Notes under the pieces: generated by a model
What the model was told of the DNA's origin: nothing
Databases searched by the model: none
The model's input: the letters and a program-made list of their open reading frames with translations, nothing else
Part shown: piece by piece, positions 1 through 8,061 of the stretch
Layout of the letters: every line of letters starts with the position of its first letter
How positions within the stretch are numbered: position 1 is the first letter of the stretch
Position numbers and translations under genes: made by a program
DNA from: Streptomyces albofaciens JCM 4342
Lineage (GTDB): Bacteria; Actinomycetota; Actinomycetes; Streptomycetales; Streptomycetaceae
Direction of reading: 5' to 3'
NCBI RefSeq assembly: GCF_008634025.1
Contig: NZ_PDCM01000001.1
Span: 1,416,001 to 1,480,000 of the forward strand
Length of the DNA: 64,000 bases

Positions 1-384
1 CGCGGCTGCGTCGAGGCGCTGTGCCTCGACCGGGCGGCACGCGGCGAGCCCGCCGAGGCGGCGCGCATCCTGGGCGTCGGCGCGGCCAACCTCGTGGAAC
101 TCCTCGACATCGACCGGGTGCTGCTCGGCGGCCGTACGGTGCTGGCGCGTCCCGACACGTACGTACGCGGCGTGGCCGGAGCCCTGGCCGAACAGGCCGG
201 CATCCGAGGCGACGGCGGTACGCCCGCGATCCCGGTGGCCGTGGCGGAAGGGGGCGCGCAGGCGGTGGCGGACGGCGCGGCGCAACTCGTCCTCGCGCCG
301 CTGTTCGGCGCGCCGGGGACGCCGTTCGGGGGTGGCGCGGCGGGTACGCCGTTCGGGGGCGGCGCGGCGACGGAATTGCGCTGA
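1..384 (+). CDS. ROK-family protein (NagC/XylR/glucokinase type), C-terminal part
   Basis: The reading frame is open from the first base and ends at TGA 382-384, so only the last 127 residues are present and the start lies outside the window. The pattern ILGVGAANLVELLDIDRVLLGG followed by PDTYVRGVAG is the typical C-terminal part of ROK sugar kinases and ROK transcription regulators, where the ATPase-fold lobe closes. Whether this is a regulator (N-terminal winged helix) or a sugar kinase cannot be decided from this part. The last residues are a duplicated GTPFGGGAA unit encoded by a 27-bp tandem repeat (about 319-369), probably non-functional tail growth. Confidence 0.7.
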   Translation, partial: RGCVEALCLDRAARGEPAEAARILGVGAANLVELLDIDRVLLGGRTVLARPDTYVRGVAGALAEQAGIRGDGGTPAIPVAVAEGGAQAVADGAAQLVLAPLFGAPGTPFGGGAAGTPFGGGAATELR

Positions 385-606
385 GGCGGGGGCTTTCGTC
401 GTCCGGGGGCTGCGCCGAGGCATGGGTTTCCGTCGTCCGGGGCTGCGCTGAACGCGCGGCATTCGGGCGATCGGACGCGCGTACCGGGGGCGTCGGGGCC
501 CGGGTGGCGCACGCCCGTGGCAAGGTCCGGGAACGACCGGTCATACGAGATACGAACGGTCCGGTCCGGGCCGCCCGTCCGCGCCGGGCGAGCAGGGAGG
601 TCCGTC

Positions 607-1017
607 ATGCCCGTGCGCCCGCTCCGCGCGCCGACGCGCGCCGCCGTCTCGGCCGCGCTGCTGGCCGCCGTATCCCTGACGTGCCCGCCCGCGACCGCAG
701 CTGAGGGCCCCGGCCACCGGATGGGTGCGCGGGCGGCGGCCGAGTGGCCCCCGGCGGCGAGCGGGACTGACCGCACAGCCGGCCGTACGGCTGATCAGAC
801 GGCCGACCGCACAGCCGGCCGTACGGCTGCTCGCACAGCCGACCGCACGGCTGGTCACACGGCGGCCGACCGTACGCCCACCCGCCCGCGCCGTCCGCCC
901 CACCACCTCGCGGACACCGGAGCCGCCGGCGTCACCCGTATCGGTGCCGTCGCCCTGGTGCTCCTGGCCGCGGGCGTCCTCCTCCTGGCGGCCGCCCGCC
1001 GCCTCCGACGGCGCTGA
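607..1017 (+). CDS. Small secreted cell-wall protein with LAXTG sorting signal
   Basis: 136 residues. Chosen start ATG 607 has AGGGAGG six bases upstream; an upstream in-frame ATG (517) lacks a ribosome site. An N-terminal signal peptide (Arg-rich start, then AAVSAALLAAVSLTCPPATAA) is followed by a repeat-rich spacer of degenerate DRTAGRTA units, then LADTG, a hydrophobic segment (ALVLLAAGVLLLAAA) and RRLRRR at the C-terminus. LAXTG plus hydrophobic stretch plus positive tail is the sorting signal of Streptomyces class E sortases, so the protein is probably linked covalently to peptidoglycan. The body is too short and repetitive to contain an enzyme; a spacer or adhesin-like role is a guess. 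No class E sortase is in the window. Confidence 0.7.
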   Translation: MPVRPLRAPTRAAVSAALLAAVSLTCPPATAAEGPGHRMGARAAAEWPPAASGTDRTAGRTADQTADRTAGRTAARTADRTAGHTAADRTPTRPRRPPHHLADTGAAGVTRIGAVALVLLAAGVLLLAAARRLRRR

Positions 1018-1195
1018 CCGGGACACCGGCCACACGCCGGCCACACGCCGGCCAGGGCACCGGCCGTGCGCCGAGCGGCACTACGGTCGCGCGCTGAACG
1101 GCACTCCGGCCGTGCGCCGAGCAGGACACCCGCGAGCCCCCTTCCCGACGGCAACGCGTAACCTCCGGCCGTACCCGGGGTGCGAGGATCGCCCG

Positions 1196-1954
1196 GTGGA
1201 CTACCCGAACGGCCAGGAACCTGGCGCACCGATCCGCTCCGGCATCCCCGAGCACGGACGCATCCCCAAGTACTACGCGGCCAAGGTCCGATTGGAGACG
1301 CTGCTCGGCGAACTGGGCGAGGGCGAGGCGCTGCCGACCGAACGCGAACTGGCCCTGCGCTTCGAGGTGTCCCGGGAGACGCTGCGCCAGGCGCTCCGCG
1401 AACTGCACCTGGAGGGGCGGCTGCGGCGCCTGGGGCGCGGCACCGTCGTCGCGGGCCCGAAGCTGGAACAGCCGCTGTCCCTGGCGAGTTACACCGAGGG
1501 CGTGCGGAAACAGGGCCGCCGGCCGGGCCGCCATCTGGTCGGCCTGGACCGCTTCCCCGCGCCGGAGAAGCTGGCCGGTGAACTGGGCCTGCAAGTCGGT
1601 GACGAGGTCTGGCACATGGAGCGCGTGCTGCTCGCGGACGACGAACGGGTCGGCCTGGAGAGCACGTACGTCGCCGTGGCCCGCGTGCCGCGCCTGGACG
1701 CGGAGTTCGAGCCCGACTCCTCCTTCTACGCCTACCTCCACGAGCGCCTGGGCATCGGCTTCGGGGACGCGGACGAACGCCTGGAGACCGTACTGGCCAC
1801 CCCGCGCGAAGCCCTGCTGATCGGCACTCCGGGCGCCCTGCCGATGCTCTTGATCCACCGTCTCTCGCGGGACACCCGGGGCCTGCCGCTGGAGCGGGTG
1901 CGTTCGCTCTACCGGGGGGACCGGTTCTCCTTCACGACCCACCTGGGCGGCTGA
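1196..1954 (+). CDS. GntR/HutC-family transcriptional regulator (UTRA domain)
   Basis: 252 residues from GTG 1196. The winged helix (about residues 25-90) shows LPTERELALRFEVSRETLRQAL, and the wing LRRLGRGTVV; the rest is a UTRA ligand-binding domain ending in DTRGLPLERVRSLYRGDRFSF, the usual HutC/PhnF/DasR ending. The frame is open far upstream, but that extension is repetitive and lacks the family pattern. It directly precedes a phosphonate uptake and degradation operon in the same direction, as PhnF-like regulators do, so control of that operon by a phosphonate-related ligand is the natural inference. A HutC-type palindrome lies in the gap behind it (2007-2022). Confidence 0.85.
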   Translation: MDYPNGQEPGAPIRSGIPEHGRIPKYYAAKVRLETLLGELGEGEALPTERELALRFEVSRETLRQALRELHLEGRLRRLGRGTVVAGPKLEQPLSLASYTEGVRKQGRRPGRHLVGLDRFPAPEKLAGELGLQVGDEVWHMERVLLADDERVGLESTYVAVARVPRLDAEFEPDSSFYAYLHERLGIGFGDADERLETVLATPREALLIGTPGALPMLLIHRLSRDTRGLPLERVRSLYRGDRFSFTTHLGG

Positions 1955-2006
1955 TCCGGAAGGGGACGGCAGCGCGACGACTCGCCGCTGTGATCACGGC
2001 AAGGTA

Positions 2007-2022
2007 ACGGGTCTAGGCCAAA
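2007..2022. promoter_or_regulatory. Candidate GntR/HutC operator upstream of the phosphonate operon
   Basis: The core GGTCTAGGCC is an imperfect palindrome matching the GGTCTAGACC core of HutC-subfamily operators such as the DasR element. It lies between the regulator gene and the FAD oxidoreductase start at 2096, where a repressor could block the operon promoter. Either the adjacent GntR protein or DasR could bind it; the sequence alone does not say which. Confidence 0.5.
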
Positions 2023-2095
2023 CTTGCGGCCCCGTTCACCACCCCGTCCCCTCCCGGACCGCCGCACGCCACCCGCCCCCACGACCGTTCCCGGC

Positions 2096-3217
2096 ATGCG
2101 AGTCATAGTTGTCGGAGCGGGTGTGCTGGGAACCCTGCACGCCTGGCAAGCGGTCGAGCGCGGCCACGAGGTCGTGCACATCGAGCGGGAGACCGAGGCG
2201 CGCGGGGCCTCGGTGCGCAATTTCGGACTGGTCTGGGTCGGCGGCCGGGCCGGCGGCGCGGAGCTGGACACCGCGTTGCGGGCCCGCGTCCTGTGGGAGC
2301 GGATCGGCGAGCGGGTGCCCCGGCTCGGCTTCCGCGCCAACGGTTCGCTCACCGTCGTACGCGACGCGGCCGAACGCGCCGTCGCCGAGGCGGCCGTCCG
2401 CCGCCCCGACGCGGCGTCCCGCGGATACGAGCTGCTCGGCGCCGACGAGGTCCGGGCCCTCAACCCCGCCCTGCGCGGGGAGTTCACCGGTGCGCTCTGG
2501 TGCGAGCGGGACGCCGCGGTCGAGCCGCGCACCGCTCAGCGGGCGCTGCGGGAAGCACTGTCGGCGTCCGGTCGCTACACCTTCCTCGGCGGGCGCGAGG
2601 TACGCGATGTCGTCGGCGAGCGGGCCGTCCGCGACGACCACGGCGGCCTCCACGAGGGCGACGCCGTCGTGCTGTGCACCGGCGCCTGGCTCGGCGGCCT
2701 GGTGCGGGAACTGGCGCCCGGCCTGCCGGTGCGCCGGGTCCGCCTCCAGATGATGCAGACCGCGCCGCTCGGCGAGACCCTGACCACCTCCGTCGCCGAC
2801 GCGGACAGCTTCCGCTACTACCCGGCCTACGCGGGGCCGGAGCTGGACGCGCTGGCCGCCGCGCGGCCGCAGCCGCCGGTCGCGGCCGAGCACCGGATGC
2901 AGCTGCTGATGGTGCAGCGCGCCGACGGCGGCCTGACGATCGGCGACACCCACGCATACGCGACGCCCTTCGGGTTCGACGTCGTCGAGGACCCCTACGA
3001 ACACCTGACCTCGGTCGTGGAGGCGCTGCTCGGCCGCCCGCTGCCCGCCGTGCGCCGCCGCTGGGCCGGGGTGTACGCGCAGTGCACCGACCCCTCGCGC
3101 GTCGTGCACCGGCAGCGGGTGCGGGACGGCGTCTGGCTGGTCACCGGACCCGGCGGGCGCGGCATGACCTGCTCCCCGGCGCTGGCCGAGGACACCGCGA
3201 ACGAACTGGGCTGGTGA
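2096..3217 (+). CDS. FAD-dependent oxidoreductase of phosphonate catabolism (TIGR03364-type)
   Basis: 373 residues. It starts MRVIVVGAGVLG, a Rossmann dinucleotide fold with GxGxxG at residues 7-12; the track start further upstream (2024) is only low-complexity sequence. It belongs to the DAAO/glycine-oxidase type of amine oxidases; the C-terminal WAGVYAQ and TGPGGRGMTCSPALAE segments are the second FAD-binding part. Members next to phosphonate genes are reported to oxidise 2-aminoethylphosphonate or its N-methyl form to phosphonoacetaldehyde. The operon here has a phosphonatase-like hydrolase and an importer but no PhnW transaminase, so this enzyme probably supplies the aldehyde. Its stop overlaps the next start by four bases. 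Confidence 0.85.
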   Translation: MRVIVVGAGVLGTLHAWQAVERGHEVVHIERETEARGASVRNFGLVWVGGRAGGAELDTALRARVLWERIGERVPRLGFRANGSLTVVRDAAERAVAEAAVRRPDAASRGYELLGADEVRALNPALRGEFTGALWCERDAAVEPRTAQRALREALSASGRYTFLGGREVRDVVGERAVRDDHGGLHEGDAVVLCTGAWLGGLVRELAPGLPVRRVRLQMMQTAPLGETLTTSVADADSFRYYPAYAGPELDALAAARPQPPVAAEHRMQLLMVQRADGGLTIGDTHAYATPFGFDVVEDPYEHLTSVVEALLGRPLPAVRRRWAGVYAQCTDPSRVVHRQRVRDGVWLVTGPGGRGMTCSPALAEDTANELGW

Positions 3218-3945
3218 GGGCCGTGCACGACATCTATGCGGAGGACGCGCCGGTCTCCCTCGTCGTCCTCGACATGGCGGGGACCACGGTCGCCGACGGC
3301 GGGCTGGTGGAGCAGGCGTTCGGCGCCGCCGCCGGGCGGCTCGGCGTCGTACCGGGCAGCGCCGAGCACGCCGAGCAGCTGGCGTACGTCCGCGCCACCA
3401 TGGGCGAGTCCAAGATCTCCGTCTTCCGGCACCTGTACGGGGACGAGGAACGGGCCCGGCGCGCCAACGCCGCCTTCGAGGAGGCGTACGGGGAACTGGT
3501 CGACGGCGGGCGGATCGCGCCCGTGCCCGGCGCCCGGGAGGCCATCGAGGCCCTGCGGGCCGCGGGCCGCACGGTCGTGCTGACCACCGGCTTCGCCCGG
3601 GTCACCCAGGACGCGATCCTGGACGCGCTCGGCTGGCGGGACCTGGCGGCGCTGACCCTGTGCCCGGCCGACGCGGGCGGCCGCGGACGGCCGTACCCGG
3701 ACCTGGTGCTGACGGCGCTGCTGCGGACCGGCGCGGCCGACTCCGTACGGCAGGTCGCGGTGGCCGGGGACACCTCGTACGACATGCTCTCCGGGCGCCG
3801 CGCGGGCGCCTGTGTCGTCGCCGGGGTGCTGACCGGCGCCCATGACGAGGCGGCGCTGCGCGCGGCGGGCGCCACCCACGTCCTCGGTTCGGTGGCCGAG
3901 CTGCCCGCCCTGCTCGACGGCCCGCGGCCGGAGCGGCCCTCATGA
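3214..3945 (+). CDS. Phosphonatase-like HAD hydrolase (PhnX-like, TIGR03351-type)
   Basis: 243 residues from GTG 3214, which forms a GTGA overlap with the previous stop; GTG 3223 is an alternative. HAD motif I is LDMAGTT (nucleophile Asp20), motif IV is AGDTSYDM. The cap domain has MGESK with Lys67, which lines up with the MGxxK lysine that forms the Schiff base in phosphonoacetaldehyde hydrolase (PhnX). The expected reaction is phosphonoacetaldehyde to acetaldehyde plus phosphate in the cytoplasm. The stop overlaps the next ATG by four bases (ATGA), so translation is coupled from the oxidoreductase through to the transporter ATPase. Confidence 0.85.
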   Translation: MRAVHDIYAEDAPVSLVVLDMAGTTVADGGLVEQAFGAAAGRLGVVPGSAEHAEQLAYVRATMGESKISVFRHLYGDEERARRANAAFEEAYGELVDGGRIAPVPGAREAIEALRAAGRTVVLTTGFARVTQDAILDALGWRDLAALTLCPADAGGRGRPYPDLVLTALLRTGAADSVRQVAVAGDTSYDMLSGRRAGACVVAGVLTGAHDEAALRAAGATHVLGSVAELPALLDGPRPERPS

Positions 3946-5069
3946 GCGCGCCCGCCGAAACGGTCCGCCCCGCCGCCCCCGCCGCCCCCGCCGCCCCCTC
4001 CGGCATCCGCTTCGACAACGTCTCCGTCGCGTACGGCGGGAACGTCGTCCTGGACTCCTTCGACCTGACCGTCGAACCGGGCGAGGTGATGGCGCTGCTC
4101 GGCCCTTCCGGGTCGGGCAAGACCACCGCGCTGCGGGCGGTCGCCGGATTCGTCCGGCCGTGTGCCGGGCGGGTGCTGATCGGCGGCCGGGACGTCACCG
4201 GGCTGCCCCCGTACCGGCGCGGCATCGGGATGGTCGTCCAGCAGTACGCCCTCTTCCCGCACCTGCGCGTCGAGGACAACGTCGCCTTCGGCCTCAAGGC
4301 GCGGCGCGGGCGCACCGCGTCGCGTGCCGAGACGGCCGCGCGGGTGACCGAGGTGCTGGAGATGACCGGCATGGCCGCGTACGCCCGGCGCTATCCGCGC
4401 GAACTGTCCGGCGGGCAGCAGCAGCGCGTCGCCATCGCGCGGGCGCTGGCCATCCGCCCCGGCGTGCTCCTCCTGGACGAGCCCCTGTCGGCCCTCGACG
4501 CCCGGCTGCGCTCCGGCATGCTCGCCGAACTGGCGCGCCTGCACCGGGAGTTGCCCGACGTGTCGGTGCTGTACGTCACCCACGACCAGTTGGAGGCGCT
4601 GACGCTGGCGGACCGCATCGCCGTCATGGACCGGGCGCGGCTGCGCGACTGCGGCACGCCACAGGACCTCTACCGCCGCCCGCGCACCGAGTTCACCGCC
4701 TCCTTCGTCGGCAACGCCAACCTCCTGCCGGTGACCGCGGGCCCGGACGGCACGGCCGACTTCGCCGGCACGCGGCTGGCCGTCACATCCGCCGGGGGCG
4801 CGGCGCCCGGCGCCTCCGCCACGCTCTGCGTACGCCCGCACCTGGTCGGCCTCGGCGACGGACCCAACGCGCTGCACGGCCGTGTCACCGAGGTGCAGTG
4901 GCGCGGCGCGACCCACCGGGTGTACGCGGACGTGGCCGGGCACCGCGTCATGGCCGATCTGCGCGAACTGCGGACGCCGCCGGAGCCGGGCAGCGATGTC
5001 GTGCTGCACTTCGCCGCCGAGGACGCGGTGCTGCTCCCGGCCGGAGCGGGGAGCAGGGGCGATGAGTAG
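3942..5069 (+). CDS. phnT: Phosphonate ABC transporter ATP-binding protein (PhnT-like)
   Basis: 375 residues. After a short Ala/Pro-rich leader there is a complete ABC ATPase: Walker A GPSGSGKT, Q-loop VQQYALFP, signature LSGGQQQ, Walker B VLLLDEP, and switch His in YVTHDQ. A TOBE-type C-terminal domain (about 240-370) follows, as in the sulfate/putrescine/AEP subclass of importers. Two coupled permeases and a lipoprotein follow, so this is the energy subunit of the operon's own importer. The assignment to 2-aminoethylphosphonate rests on the adjacent oxidoreductase and PhnX-like genes. Confidence 0.88.
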   Translation: MSAPAETVRPAAPAAPAAPSGIRFDNVSVAYGGNVVLDSFDLTVEPGEVMALLGPSGSGKTTALRAVAGFVRPCAGRVLIGGRDVTGLPPYRRGIGMVVQQYALFPHLRVEDNVAFGLKARRGRTASRAETAARVTEVLEMTGMAAYARRYPRELSGGQQQRVAIARALAIRPGVLLLDEPLSALDARLRSGMLAELARLHRELPDVSVLYVTHDQLEALTLADRIAVMDRARLRDCGTPQDLYRRPRTEFTASFVGNANLLPVTAGPDGTADFAGTRLAVTSAGGAAPGASATLCVRPHLVGLGDGPNALHGRVTEVQWRGATHRVYADVAGHRVMADLRELRTPPEPGSDVVLHFAAEDAVLLPAGAGSRGDE

Positions 5070-5991
5070 CCCGGGCGCGCTCGCGCCGCGGCCGGCCGGG
5101 GCCCGGCACGGAAGAGCGCAGCGGAGGGCGTCGTCGGCCCTGTGGGTTCTTCCCCCGCTCCTCGCCCTCGGGCTCGTCTTCCTCCACCCGCTGGTCCTGG
5201 TCGTACGGCAGTCCTTCACGCAGGACGAGGGCGGACCGCTGTCCACCGCCCCGTACGCGCAGGTCTTCGCCCAAGCGTCCTTCCGTGACGCGCTCGGGAA
5301 CACCGTGCTGCTCGCCCTCGGCGCCACCGCCGGCTGCCTGCTCCTCGGCTTCGCCCTCGCCCTGGTGATCGCGTTCGTGCCGTTCCCCGGCAGCCGGGCC
5401 CTCAGCCGCTTCATCGACGTCTTCCTCGCCTTCCCGTCCTTCCTGATCACCCTCGCCCTGCTCTTCGTCTACGGCACGGCCGGTCTGGCCAACGGCCTGT
5501 GGACGGACGCCACCGGCGCCGCGAGCGGGCCCTTCGACTTCCTGCGCACCCCCTGGGGCGTGCTGCTCGCCGAGATCACCTACTTCACGCCCTTCGTGAT
5601 GCGCCCGCTGCTCGCCGCCTTCTCCCAGGTCGAGTCCGGCCAGCTGGAGGCCGCCGCCTCGCTCGGCGCCCGGCCGGCCCGGATCGTACGGAAGGTGATC
5701 TGGCCCGAGGCACTGCCCTCGCTGGCGGCGGGCGGCGCCCTCGTCCTGGTGCTGACGCTCAACGAGTTCGGGATCGTGCTGTTCACCGGCGCCAAGGACG
5801 TGGTCACCCTGCCGGTGCTCGTCTACACGAAGGCCATCCTGGACGGCGACTACACGGGGGCGTGCGTCGTCGCCGTCGTCAACATCGTGCTGTCCCTGGC
5901 CCTCTACGGCCTGTACCGGACCGTGGCCGCACGGGCGGGCGGGACGCGTACGCCGTCCACGGGAGGTGACCGGCACCGTGCTCGTGCATAG
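5062..5991 (+). CDS. phnU: Phosphonate ABC transporter permease 1 (PhnU-like)
   Basis: 309 residues from ATG 5062, overlapping the ATPase gene by eight bases. Six membrane segments are visible, starting ALWVLPPLLALGLVFLHPL; the EAA loop that docks on the ATPase is QLEAAASLGARPARIV (about residues 195-210). A periplasmic-type insertion after the second segment (QDEGGPLSTAPYAQVF) is usual for the family. It forms half of the membrane channel of the importer. A longer frame upstream (4882) runs inside phnT and is not used. Confidence 0.88.
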   Translation: MSSPGALAPRPAGARHGRAQRRASSALWVLPPLLALGLVFLHPLVLVVRQSFTQDEGGPLSTAPYAQVFAQASFRDALGNTVLLALGATAGCLLLGFALALVIAFVPFPGSRALSRFIDVFLAFPSFLITLALLFVYGTAGLANGLWTDATGAASGPFDFLRTPWGVLLAEITYFTPFVMRPLLAAFSQVESGQLEAAASLGARPARIVRKVIWPEALPSLAAGGALVLVLTLNEFGIVLFTGAKDVVTLPVLVYTKAILDGDYTGACVVAVVNIVLSLALYGLYRTVAARAGGTRTPSTGGDRHRARA

Positions 5992-6775
5992 CAAAGGCGC
6001 CCGCCGGGCCGTCTGGGCCCTGTTCTTCGTCCTCTTCCTGCCGGTCTTCGCGCTCCCGCTGCTGGTGATCGTCGCGGCGTCCTTCGCGAGCAGCTGGAGC
6101 GGGGCGCTGCCGTCCGGCCCGACGCTCGCGCACTACCGGGACATCACCCAGGGCGACTCCCTGCGGGCGCTGGTCACCAGCCTGGTCACGGCCGTCACCG
6201 CGAGCCTGCTCGCGCTGGCCGCCGGCACCTGGGCCGCGCTGGCCGCGCAACGGCTGCGGCCGCGCGCCCGCAAGGTGCTGGACGCGCTCTTCATGCTGCC
6301 GGTCGCGGTGCCGTCCGTCGTCGTGGGCCTGTCGCTGCTGGTCGCGTTCTCGCAGCCGCCGCTGCTGCTGAACGGCACCCCGCAGATCGTCGTCATCGCG
6401 CACACGGTCCTGGTCACCGCGTTCGCCCACCAGTCCGTCACGGCCGCGCTGGACCGCCTGGACCCGGCGTACGAGCAGAGCGCCGCCGGCCTCGGCGCGC
6501 GCCCCGCCTACGTCCTGTGGCGCGTGAAACTGCCCCTCCTGCTGCCGTCCCTGACCGCCGCCGCGGGCCTGTGCTTCGCGCTGTCCATGGGCGAGCTGAG
6601 CGCCACGATGATGCTCTACCCGCCGGACTGGCTGCCGCTGCCGGTACGGGTCTTCGCCGCCACCGACCGGGGCGCGCTGTTCGCCGGCGCCGCGCTCGCG
6701 GTGGTGCTGATGGCCGCCACGCTGCTCGTCCTGCTCGCCGTCTCCCGCATCCGCACCAAAGCCTCGTACCGCTGA
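5978..6775 (+). CDS. phnV: Phosphonate ABC transporter permease 2 (PhnV-like)
   Basis: 265 residues. GTG 5978 is chosen because GGAGGTGA, a perfect Shine-Dalgarno match, ends eight bases upstream at 5969; the GTG at 5966 would lie inside it. Six hydrophobic segments and the EAA-type loop YEQSAAGLGARPAYVL define a binding-protein-dependent permease. The gene overlaps phnU by 14 bases and forms the second channel subunit. Confidence 0.88.
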   Translation: MLVHSKGARRAVWALFFVLFLPVFALPLLVIVAASFASSWSGALPSGPTLAHYRDITQGDSLRALVTSLVTAVTASLLALAAGTWAALAAQRLRPRARKVLDALFMLPVAVPSVVVGLSLLVAFSQPPLLLNGTPQIVVIAHTVLVTAFAHQSVTAALDRLDPAYEQSAAGLGARPAYVLWRVKLPLLLPSLTAAAGLCFALSMGELSATMMLYPPDWLPLPVRVFAATDRGALFAGAALAVVLMAATLLVLLAVSRIRTKASYR

Positions 6776-6819
6776 CGCACCCCCTCACCCCACCCCCTGC
6801 CAAGGAGTGACGCCACGTC

Positions 6820-7884
6820 ATGCGCAGCCCCCTCAAGCCGACCGCCGCCCTCTGCGGCGCCCTGCTCCTCGCCGCCGCCCTGACCGGCTGCGGCGGCGCC
6901 TCCCGCGCCGGCGCCGACGCGAAGGAAATCACCGTCTACAGCGCCGACGGCCTGCGCGGCGAGCGGGGCGACGGCTTCTACGACCGGGTCTTCAAGGACT
7001 ACGAGAAGAAGACCGGCATCAAGGTCAACCTCGTCGAGAGCGGGTCCGGCGCCGCCGTTCAGCGGCTGGCCCGCGAGAGGGCCAACACCAAGGCCGACAT
7101 CGTCGTCACCCTGCCCCCGTTCATCCAGCAGGCCGACGGCAAGGGCCTGCTGGAGACCTACCGCCCCAAGGGCTCCGAACAGGTCGCCGCCGCGAACAAG
7201 GACCCGGACGGCAAATGGACCGCCGTCGTCAACAACTACTTCTGCTTCATCTACAACAAGCGGCAGCTCAAGGAGGCACCCCGCACCTGGCAGGACCTGA
7301 CGGACGCCCGCTTCAAGGACAAGCTCCAGTACTCCACGCCGGGCGTCGCCGGGGACGGCACCGCCGTCGTCGTCCAGGCCCTGCACGACTTCGGCGGCCA
7401 GGGCCCGGCCATGGAATTCCTCAAGAAGCTCCAGGCCAACAACGTCGGCCCGTCCTCGTCGACCGGCCAGCTGGCACCCAAGGTCGACAAGGGGGAGCTC
7501 CTCGTCGCCAACGGCGATGTGCAGATGAACTACGCCAACACGAAGTCCATGCCGAACCAGGGCATCTTCTTCCCGGCGGCCGGGCCCGGTGCCAGGCCGT
7601 CCACCTTCGCGCTGCCGTACGCGGCCGGCCTGGTCAAGAACGCCCCGCACCCGGCCCAGGCCAAGAAGTTCCTCGACCACCTGCTCTCGCCCGAAGTGCA
7701 GCGGCAGGTCTCCGCGGCCGGCGGTGGCTTCGCCGCCCGTACGGACATCAAGGCCACCGACCGCAACGCCACCGAACTCGCCCGGATCATGCGAGGAGTC
7801 GAGATCTTCCGCCCGGACTGGAACGACATCGACAAGAACCTGGCCGCCTATCTGGACGCCTGGAAGACGGCGACGGGGAGCTGA
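6820..7884 (+). CDS. phnS: Phosphonate ABC transporter substrate-binding lipoprotein (PhnS-like)
   Basis: 354 residues. The signal peptide ends in the lipobox LTGC (lipidated Cys24), so the mature protein is anchored outside the membrane. The body is a class II solute-binding protein (ITVYSADGLRGERGDGFYDRVF, FLDHLLSPEVQRQV), the same family as iron and 2-aminoethylphosphonate binding proteins. The gene is separated by 44 bases from phnV and has AAGGAG about 12 bases before the ATG. It completes an order of ATPase, permease, permease, binding protein. The ligand is inferred from the neighbours. Confidence 0.85.
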   Translation: MRSPLKPTAALCGALLLAAALTGCGGASRAGADAKEITVYSADGLRGERGDGFYDRVFKDYEKKTGIKVNLVESGSGAAVQRLARERANTKADIVVTLPPFIQQADGKGLLETYRPKGSEQVAAANKDPDGKWTAVVNNYFCFIYNKRQLKEAPRTWQDLTDARFKDKLQYSTPGVAGDGTAVVVQALHDFGGQGPAMEFLKKLQANNVGPSSSTGQLAPKVDKGELLVANGDVQMNYANTKSMPNQGIFFPAAGPGARPSTFALPYAAGLVKNAPHPAQAKKFLDHLLSPEVQRQVSAAGGGFAARTDIKATDRNATELARIMRGVEIFRPDWNDIDKNLAAYLDAWKTATGS

Positions 7885-8061
7885 CCACCGCGCCGGCGGC
7901 CTCCGGCAGGTTCGGGACCGCGGTGGCTGACTTAGGCTGGGGGCGTCGGCCGTACGTACGAGACGCAGGTCACCCGGGGTGACGGGCGGGGCGTACGGGG
8001 CCCCGCGACGGCGCGGGCACGGCCGGCGCCCCTGGCAGACACGCACGGCGGGAGACCGGCA

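Noticed and set aside
725..1195. N-terminal extension of the GntR regulator frame
   Set aside because: It overlaps the LAXTG gene and is a repeat-rich Arg/Pro translation; GTG 1196 gives a normal-length HutC protein.
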